Source: Variovorax paradoxus
GTDB taxonomy: Bacteria > Pseudomonadota > Gammaproteobacteria > Burkholderiales > Burkholderiaceae_C
DNA length: 64,000 nucleotides
Direction of reading: 5' to 3'
Assembly: GCF_024734665.1 (NCBI RefSeq)
Contig: NZ_CP102931.1
Coordinates: 6,322,001-6,386,000 of the forward strand
Every line of letters begins with the position of its first letter. Position 1 is the stretch's first letter. The notes beneath the pieces were generated by a model. The model had not been told where the DNA came from, made no database searches, and worked only from the letters and a program-made list of their open reading frames with translations. Position numbers and translations under genes: made by a program. Positions 57,236 to 64,000 of this stretch are shown here, one piece after another.

Positions 57236-58576
57236 ATGACGCAATACGGTCCATCGCGCCGCGCGGTACTGCTTGGTTTAGCCGCATGCTCGGCACTGCG
57301 GCCGACGTCAAGCAGCGCCCGTTCGCTCTGTGACGAGCCTGCCAGTGACAACGGCCCCACCTTCTCGCCGACGGGGCCTCGTGCAGAAGCATTCGGTATC
57401 AGAGAAGGTTTCCCTGTCGCTGATCCCTTGCTGCGTGGTCAGCCAGGCGAACCTCTGGACATGAAGTACCGCGTCGGTGCCTTCAGTCACTTCGATGACC
57501 AGTACCGCACTCGCCGGGTTGCTCGCGCAGCGGCCCCATGGTGCTTTGCCTATGCGATCACCGATGTTCGCTATCGCTACAAGGGTGCCGACCAAACCAT
57601 CGAGGACTATCTGGCGCGGCACCCTGTCACCGGTCTGCTGATAGCCAAGGATCAAACGATCCTGCAGGAGCGCTATCAGTACGGTCGGTCGGACCGCGAT
57701 CGCCTGTTCTCGGGTTCGATGGCAAAGAGCATCACTGGCCTGCTGGTTGGCCTTGCCGTCGCGGACGGGTCGATCAGGTCGGCAGACGACGCAGTACAGG
57801 GCTATGTTCCGGAGCTCCAAGGCACGGAGTACGGCAAGACTGCTCTGCGTGACCTCCTGCACATGTCCTCTGGCGTGAAGTTCGGCGAAGAGGCCAACGG
57901 CGACCGAGATCTTGATCGATTGTGGGGCGGGATGGTTCTCGGCCACCGCTCCTGGATCGACAGGCTGCTCGGCCGTGGCGCTCCGCAGCGCAGCACCATC
58001 GACACGATCTCTGCCTTCACCCAGCGCATTGCCCCGGCCGGGACTGAATTCCACTACTCCAGCATGGAGCCTGCGGTGCTCGGCCTCGTCGTGGAGCGTG
58101 CGACCGGTCGAACCCTGTCCGACTACCTGCACGAGAAAGTCTGGTCTCAGATAGGCACCGAGGCCGACGGCGCCTGGCTCGTGAACGCGCAAGGCAGCGA
58201 AGTCGCCTGGACGTTCTTCGGCGCGGCTCTGCGGGACTATGCACGTCTGGGACGATTGCTCGCGCATGACGGAAAGTGGGAAGGCAGACAGATCATTCCG
58301 GCCCAATGGATGATCGAGGCAACGACAGCGCGCCCGTCAGATCGCTACCTTTCGCCCGGAGTATCTGGCCCTCAAGCCCTTGGCTATGGCTACTTGATGT
58401 GGCTGCTTCCCGGTTCGGGACGCCAATTTGTTCTTCTTGGCGGGTACGGCCACCGCATCTTCATCGACCCAACGGCCAAGCTGATCATGGTGCAGACCGG
58501 TGTCGATAGCTCGATCGATCAGAGCGACGAGCCTGGTCGTCTTTGGGCGGCGGTAGTGAGCAAGTTCGGTCGCTGA
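57236..58576 (+). CDS. Serine hydrolase of the beta-lactamase class C/PBP4 family
   Basis: 446 residues from the ATG at 57236, which places a twin-arginine signal first (YGPSRRAVLLGLAACSALRP). A TTG at 57194 would be a longer alternative. The catalytic SxxK is in RLFSGSMAKSITGLLVGLAV. A YxS/N-like motif is in FHYSSMEPAVLGLVVE. The third motif is not a clear KTG; GGYGHRIFI may serve. Family members are esterases, peptidases or carboxypeptidases as often as beta-lactamases. It stands alone with no cotranscribed partner. Confidence 0.83.
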   Translation: MTQYGPSRRAVLLGLAACSALRPTSSSARSLCDEPASDNGPTFSPTGPRAEAFGIREGFPVADPLLRGQPGEPLDMKYRVGAFSHFDDQYRTRRVARAAAPWCFAYAITDVRYRYKGADQTIEDYLARHPVTGLLIAKDQTILQERYQYGRSDRDRLFSGSMAKSITGLLVGLAVADGSIRSADDAVQGYVPELQGTEYGKTALRDLLHMSSGVKFGEEANGDRDLDRLWGGMVLGHRSWIDRLLGRGAPQRSTIDTISAFTQRIAPAGTEFHYSSMEPAVLGLVVERATGRTLSDYLHEKVWSQIGTEADGAWLVNAQGSEVAWTFFGAALRDYARLGRLLAHDGKWEGRQIIPAQWMIEATTARPSDRYLSPGVSGPQALGYGYLMWLLPGSGRQFVLLGGYGHRIFIDPTAKLIMVQTGVDSSIDQSDEPGRLWAAVVSKFGR

Positions 58577-59262
<686 letters not shown>

Positions 59263-59305
59263 GCAGGAACGAGGCGGCGCACTGGCACCATTCGTGCTAG
59301 CACTG

Positions 59306-59333
59306 TTGACACCGAATTGTTTACAGTTAAAGT
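59306..59333 (+). promoter_or_regulatory. Likely sigma-70 promoter of the Liv operon
   Basis: TTGACA (59306-59311) is a perfect -35 box. TAAAGT (59328-59333) follows after 16 bases and matches four of six -10 positions. The local sequence is AT-rich, and the promoter lies 85 bp before the binding-protein ATG. Confidence 0.55.
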
Positions 59334-59417
59334 ATTTAGCTATCAACGGTTTGATGTCGTCGGTGCCGCATGGGGCGGTGCCGGTGCGTTGTTTCATCCT
59401 TCCCTGCCGGAGAACCC

Positions 59418-60623
59418 ATGAGCCACCTGCCCCCGAAGTCGCCCGCGCTGCCGCGCACCCTGCTTTCGCTGCTGCTGTGCGGCGCAGCCCTCGGTACCGC
59501 TGTGTCGGCCGCTGCCGCCCCCGTCAAGGTGGGCCTGGCCCTCGACATCTCGGGGCCCTTCGCGGCATTGGGCGCCGAGGCGCGCGACGGCTTCGCGCTG
59601 GGCATCAAGCAGCTGGGCGGCAAGCTCGGCGGACAGGACGTCGAATTCGTGCAGGCCGACATGGCCGGCAGCCCCGACCAGGCCAAGCAGCTGGTCGACC
59701 GCATGATCCAGCGCGACAAGATCGATATCTTCAGCGGCCCCATCGGCTCCAACGTGGCGCTGGCCGTGGGCCCCACACTCTTCAACGCCAAGGTGCCGTA
59801 CCTGTCGGCCAACGCCGGCCCGAGCCAGTTCGCGGGCGCGCAGTGCAATGCCTACTTCTTCGGCACCGCCTACCAGAACGACCAGTTCCACGAGGCCGCC
59901 GGCAAGTTCGCGCAAGACCGCGCCTTCAAGAAGATCGTGCTCATCGCCCCCAACTACCCCGCCGGCAAAGATGCCCTGGGCGGCTTCAAGCGCCAGTTCA
60001 AGGGCCAGGTGGCCGACGAGCTCTACACCAAGCTCGGCCAGATCGACTACGCCGCCGAGCTCGCGCAGTTGCGCGCGGCCAAGCCCGACTCCATTTACTT
60101 CTTCCTGCCCGGCGCGATGGGCATCAACTTCATCAAGCAGTTCGTGGGCGCGGGCCTGTCGAAGGACATCACGCTCGTGACCAGCGGCTTCTCAGCCGAC
60201 GAAGACGTGATCGGCGCCGTGGGCGACCCGATGCTCGGCCTGTTCAACACCTCGCACTGGGCGCACGACCTCGACAACGCCGCCAACAAGGCCTTCGTGA
60301 CCGCGTTCCGCAAGGAATACAACGGCCGCTACCCGTCGGTGTACGCCGCGCAGGCCTATGACGCGATCCTCGCGATGGACGCCGCCGTGAAGCAGTCCGG
60401 CGGCAACGCGCAGAACCGCGAAGCCGTGGTAGCCGCGCTGAAGAAGGCCAACTACGCATCGACGCGCGGCAGCTTCAAGTACGCGAACAACCACTTCCCC
60501 ATCGAGAACTTCTACCTGCGCGTGATCGGCAAGGACGCACAGGGCAAGGTCACGAACAAGCTGATCAACACCGTGCTGACCAACTACGGTGACAGCTACG
60601 CAGACAAGTGCTCCCTGAAATAG
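59418..60623 (+). CDS. Branched-chain amino-acid-type ABC transporter substrate-binding protein
   Basis: 401 residues from the ATG at 59418 with CGGAG upstream. Signal peptide TLLSLLLCGAALGTAVSAAA. The type I binding-protein fold (Peripla_BP_6) starts VKVGLALDISGPFAALGAEA; MIQRDKIDIFSGPIGSNVAL, YAAQAYDAILAMDAAVK and the C-terminal YADKCSL are typical. Binds a branched-chain, aromatic or related amino acid, or urea-like ligand. First gene of the five-gene importer operon. Confidence 0.9.
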   Translation: MSHLPPKSPALPRTLLSLLLCGAALGTAVSAAAAPVKVGLALDISGPFAALGAEARDGFALGIKQLGGKLGGQDVEFVQADMAGSPDQAKQLVDRMIQRDKIDIFSGPIGSNVALAVGPTLFNAKVPYLSANAGPSQFAGAQCNAYFFGTAYQNDQFHEAAGKFAQDRAFKKIVLIAPNYPAGKDALGGFKRQFKGQVADELYTKLGQIDYAAELAQLRAAKPDSIYFFLPGAMGINFIKQFVGAGLSKDITLVTSGFSADEDVIGAVGDPMLGLFNTSHWAHDLDNAANKAFVTAFRKEYNGRYPSVYAAQAYDAILAMDAAVKQSGGNAQNREAVVAALKKANYASTRGSFKYANNHFPIENFYLRVIGKDAQGKVTNKLINTVLTNYGDSYADKCSLK

Positions 60624-60664
60624 GCTCGCCCCCAGGCTTCGCGCACTTCGTGTCGCTTCTCCTT

Positions 60665-60716
60665 CCCCCTACCGGGGGCAACACCTGAGGCCCGGCAAAG
60701 CCGGTTCCTCGGTGTT
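60665..60716. repeat. Compound inverted repeats between binding-protein and livH genes
   Basis: CCCCC-TACC-GGGGG (60665-60678) is followed by AACACC/GGTGTT arms (60680-60685, 60711-60716) enclosing CCGGC-AAA-GCCGG (60692-60704). The 128-bp gap is unusual in an operon whose other genes overlap. The pattern looks like a dispersed intergenic element of Comamonadaceae; that relationship is from memory and unverified. Confidence 0.6.
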
Positions 60717-60751
60717 CCTCGAATGAAAACGCGAGCAATCCTTGTGATCCT

Positions 60752-61672
60752 ATGAGTGGAATTCTTGTTCTCGAGCAGCTGCTCAACGGCCTCGGCTACG
60801 GGCTGATGCTGTTCCTGCTGGCTGCGGGGCTCACGCTGGTGTTCGGCATCATGGACGTGCTGAACCTCGCGCACGGCTCTCTCTTCATGGCCGGCGCATA
60901 CGTGGCGGCCGAGGCGCACACGCGCACCGGCTCGTTCGCGGCGGCCATCGTCATCGCGGTGGCAGTCACCGTCGTGGTCGCGCTGCTGCTCGAAGTGCTG
61001 CTGATGCGCCGCCTCTACACACGCGACCATCTCGCGCAGGTGCTGGCCACCTTCGGCGTGATCCTGGTCGCCGACGACATCGTCACGATGGCTTGGGGCC
61101 CCTCGCCAGTGATGGCGCCGACGCCGGCCGCGCTCTCGGGGCCGGTCAACCTGATGGATGGCCTGCCCTACCCGGCCTATCGCCTCGTGATCCTCGTCGG
61201 TGGCCTGCTGGTGGCGCTGGCGTTGTACCTTCTCGTGAACCACACGCGCATCGGCATGCGGGTGCGCGCGGGCGCCTCCGACCGGCCGATGGCCGAGCTG
61301 ATGGGCGTGCGCGTGGGCCGCATCTTCAACGGCGTGTTCCTGCTCGGTGCGGCACTGGCCGCGCTGGCGGGCGCGCTGATGGGCCCGATCGTCGCCGTGC
61401 AGGTCGGCATGGGCGAGGCCATTTTGATTCCAGCGCTCGTGGTGCTGGTGATCGGCGGCATCGGTTCGGTGCGCGGCGCCTTCGTGGCCGCACTGCTCGT
61501 GGGCGTGGTCGACACCGTGGGGCGTGCCTTCGTGCCGATGCTGCTGCGTGCCACGCTGCCGCCGGCCACGGCAGCCGACCTGGGGCCGCTGTTCGCCGAA
61601 GTCGCGATGTACGCGCTGATGGTGGTGGTCCTCATCTTCCGGCCCTCGGGCCTTTTCTCGGCACGCGCATGA
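60752..61672 (+). CDS. livH: Branched-chain amino-acid ABC transporter permease LivH
   Basis: 306 residues with eight or so membrane helices. LivH landmarks: QLLNGLGYGLMLFLLAAGLT, GIMDVLNLAHGSLFMAGAY, and the loop RAGASDRPMAELMGVRVGRI. AALAGALMGPIVAVQVGMGE and VIGGIGSVRGAFVAALLVG follow. Its TGA overlaps the livM ATG. One of two permeases that form the channel. Confidence 0.92.
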   Translation: MSGILVLEQLLNGLGYGLMLFLLAAGLTLVFGIMDVLNLAHGSLFMAGAYVAAEAHTRTGSFAAAIVIAVAVTVVVALLLEVLLMRRLYTRDHLAQVLATFGVILVADDIVTMAWGPSPVMAPTPAALSGPVNLMDGLPYPAYRLVILVGGLLVALALYLLVNHTRIGMRVRAGASDRPMAELMGVRVGRIFNGVFLLGAALAALAGALMGPIVAVQVGMGEAILIPALVVLVIGGIGSVRGAFVAALLVGVVDTVGRAFVPMLLRATLPPATAADLGPLFAEVAMYALMVVVLIFRPSGLFSARA

Positions 61673-62646
61673 AGTCCTCACGCTACATCGGCCTCGGGCT
61701 GCTCTTCGTGCTGCTCGCGGCGTTTCCGCTGGTCGCGCCCGTCTTCGGGCTCGAGTTCTACATCGGCTTCGTGCGGCGCGTGCTCATCGTGGCGCTGGCT
61801 GCGGCAAGCCTCAACTTCATCCTCGGCTTCGGCGGCATGGTGGCGCTGGGGCATGCGGGCTTCATCGGCGTGGGGGCGTACACGGTGGTGGCGCTCAGCG
61901 ACGCGGGCGTGATGTCGGCATGGCTCATGTGGCCGGCCGCGGCGCTGGTTGCCGGACTTGTCGCGGCGCTGATCGGCACGGTGGCGCTGCGCACGCGCGG
62001 CGTGTACTTCATCATGACCACGCTGGCCTTCGCGCAGATGCTGTACTTCGTGGTGGTGTCGCTGCGCCGCTATGGCGGCGACGACGGCTACACGCTGATG
62101 TCGCGGCCCACGCTGCTGCCGGGACTGGACCTGGGCAATGAAGCCAACTTCTACTGGGTGGTGCTCGCGATCGTCGCGCTCGCGCTCTGGTGGCTGCACC
62201 GCGCGACGCAATCGCGCTTCGGCCATGCGCTGATGGGCATTCGCGACAACGAGACGCGCATGCGGGCGCTGGGCTATCCGGTGTTCCGGCTGCAGCTGGT
62301 AGCGTTCGCCATCGCGGGCGCCATCGCGGGGCTGGCCGGTGCATTGCTCGCAGGCGGCAACGGCTTCGTGAGCCCGGCGACGATGCACTGGACGCAGTCG
62401 GCCACGCTGCTGGTGATGGTCGTCATCGGCGGGCTGGGGCGCAGCTGGGGCGGGCCTGTGGGCGCTGTTGTCTGGCTGGTGCTCGAAGAAGTGCTCAAGC
62501 AGCACACCGAGCATTGGCACATGCCGCTGGGGTTGTTGTTGATTGCTGTGGCGCTGTGGGCGCCTAAAGGGCTTGCTGCCCTGTACAAGCGCCGCTTGCC
62601 CCTCACCCCAACCCTCTCCCCAGAGGGGCGAGGGAGCAAATCATGA
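61669..62646 (+). CDS. livM: Branched-chain amino-acid ABC transporter permease LivM with a repeat-derived tail
   Basis: 325 residues from the ATG at 61669 (overlaps livH stop). LivM core: LNFILGFGGMVALGHAGFIG, TLAFAQMLYFVVVSLRRYGG, ALMGIRDNETRMRALGYPVF, GLAGALLAGGNGFVSPATMH and GGLGRSWGGPVGAVVWLVLE. The last ~15 residues (LPLTPTLSPEGRGSKS) are not LivM-like; they are the translation of a widespread intergenic repeat that has entered the 3' end. The stop overlaps the livG ATG. Confidence 0.92.
   Translation: MKSSRYIGLGLLFVLLAAFPLVAPVFGLEFYIGFVRRVLIVALAAASLNFILGFGGMVALGHAGFIGVGAYTVVALSDAGVMSAWLMWPAAALVAGLVAALIGTVALRTRGVYFIMTTLAFAQMLYFVVVSLRRYGGDDGYTLMSRPTLLPGLDLGNEANFYWVVLAIVALALWWLHRATQSRFGHALMGIRDNETRMRALGYPVFRLQLVAFAIAGAIAGLAGALLAGGNGFVSPATMHWTQSATLLVMVVIGGLGRSWGGPVGAVVWLVLEEVLKQHTEHWHMPLGLLLIAVALWAPKGLAALYKRRLPLTPTLSPEGRGSKS
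62612..62634 (+). repeat. Hairpin repeat in the livM 3' end, over the livG ribosome-binding site
   Basis: CCCTCTCCCC and GGGGCGAGGG pair around AGA with one mismatch. The preceding CCCCTCACCCCAACC completes the common repeat. The right arm includes the GAGGGAG that should serve as livG ribosome-binding site (ATG at 62643), so the hairpin could hide it until LivM translation opens it. Confidence 0.65.
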
Positions 62647-63394
62647 GCCTTTTCAGAATCGAAGGGTTGGTCAAGCGCTTCGGCGGACTGCTTGCCACCG
62701 ACCACGTGAACCTCACGGTGGAACGCGGCGAAGTGCATGCGCTCATCGGGCCTAACGGCGCGGGCAAGACCACGCTGGTGAACCTCATCACCGGGCTGCT
62801 GAAGGCCGATGCCGGGCGCATCCTGCTCGACGAAACCGACATCACGAAGCTGAAAGACCACCAGCGCGTGGCCGCCGGCATGTCGCGCTGCTTCCAGGTG
62901 ACGCGCGTGTTCCCCAAAGAAACCGTGCACGACAACCTCATGCTCGCAGCGCAGGCCCATGCGGGCACCAGCCTGCGTTTCATGGCGCCGCGCGCGAAGG
63001 AACGCGATCTCGTCGATCGCGCAGTGGCGCTTGCGGACCGCGTCGGCCTCGGCAGCGAACGCGAGCGCATCGCGGGCACGTTGCCGCACGGCGCGCAGCG
63101 CGCGCTCGACGTGGCGCTGGCGCTCGCGGCCGAACCCAAGCTGCTGCTGCTCGACGAGCCGATGGCTGGCATGGGCCCGGACGAATCGGCGCGCATGGTG
63201 GAGCTGATCGAATCGCTGCGCGCATCGATGGCCATCCTGCTGATCGAGCACGACATGGACGCGGTGTTCCGCCTGGCCAACCGGCTCACCGTGCTGGTGC
63301 AGGGCAGGGTGCTGATGAGCGGCACGGCCGACGAAGTGCGGGGCCACCCCGACGTACAAGCCGTCTACCTCGGCACGGAAGCAGAAGGCCATTC

Positions 63395-63398
<4 letters not shown>
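62643..63398 (+). CDS. livG: Branched-chain amino-acid ABC transporter ATPase LivG
   Basis: 251 residues. Walker A is GPNGAGKTTLVNLITGLL, followed by MSRCFQVTRVFPKETVHDNL. The signature region is the divergent LPHGAQRALDVALALA (usually LSYG-Q), and Walker B is LLLLDEPMAGMGPDESARM. The H-loop is LLIEHDMDAVF. These are LivG features. It overlaps livM and livF by 4 bp on both sides (ATGA). Confidence 0.92.

Positions 63399-64000
<602 letters not shown>

Noticed and set aside
57236..58576. Antibiotic-resistance AmpC beta-lactamase
   Set aside because: The SxxK motif is present but the third motif is not KTG and no ampR is adjacent; a general serine hydrolase is the safer call.

Overview
The window is G+C-rich and densely packed with catabolic operons, ABC importers and FAD/NAD-dependent dehydrogenases. 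Gene content, the short intergenic repeats and the many 4-bp ATGA/GTGA gene overlaps suggest a soil or rhizosphere betaproteobacterium of the Comamonadaceae, most like Variovorax. That placement is inference; no rRNA or other phylogenetic marker was compared. I saw no rRNA, tRNA, CRISPR array, transposase or phage gene. Start codons were chosen by conserved N-termini, ribosome-binding sites and gene overlaps.

Layout. 0.1-3.6 kb (-): a three-subunit FAD/FAD/2Fe-2S amine or amino-acid dehydrogenase with an Lrp/AsnC regulator. 3.6-9.8 kb: class III aminotransferase, GhrA-like hydroxyacid dehydrogenase, GNAT acetyltransferase, aldehyde dehydrogenase and HAD dehalogenase. 9.8-18.9 kb (+): DAO-family oxidase, an oligopeptide-type importer (binding protein, two permeases, one double ATPase), tartrate-dehydrogenase-like enzyme and succinate-semialdehyde dehydrogenase; this reads as one uptake-and-oxidation pathway for an amine or opine-like compound. 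18.9-21.2 kb (-): exported alginate-lyase-fold/FN3/LamG protein. 21.4-28.0 kb: D-amino-acid-dehydrogenase-like and saccharopine-dehydrogenase-like genes (-), divergent from a polar amino-acid importer, Lrp regulator and Asp/Glu racemase (+).

28.0-37.1 kb is the most unusual part. A protein fuses a fold-IV (branched-chain-type) aminotransferase to a YqcI/YcgG domain, the family of the heme-dependent N-hydroxylase GntA, and is followed 9 bp later by a thiamine-diphosphate enzyme. Facing them on the other strand are a MocR-type regulator, a hydantoinase/dihydropyrimidinase and an NCS1 nucleobase transporter, with a divergent GntR/FadR regulator. The leader and aminotransferase half are much more AT-rich than the second half, so the fusion looks mosaic.

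37.2-42.3 kb is housekeeping: ssb, a CLC chloride channel and uvrA. 42.4-52.1 kb is a divergent carbohydrate or polyol regulon. One arm carries an FGGY kinase, a GlpD-like dehydrogenase and a GntR/UTRA regulator; the other an Rbs-type importer, aldo/keto reductase and class I aldolase. The arms are separated by a promoter region with phased repeats. 52.2-57.0 kb encodes a 1570-residue exported protein with propellers, LamG, PKD, two c-type heme motifs and a ricin-type lectin domain, ended by a strong terminator. 57.2-59.3 kb has a serine hydrolase and an orphan ATP-synthase c-subunit gene. 59.4 kb to the end is a Liv-type branched-chain amino-acid importer operon, cut inside livF.
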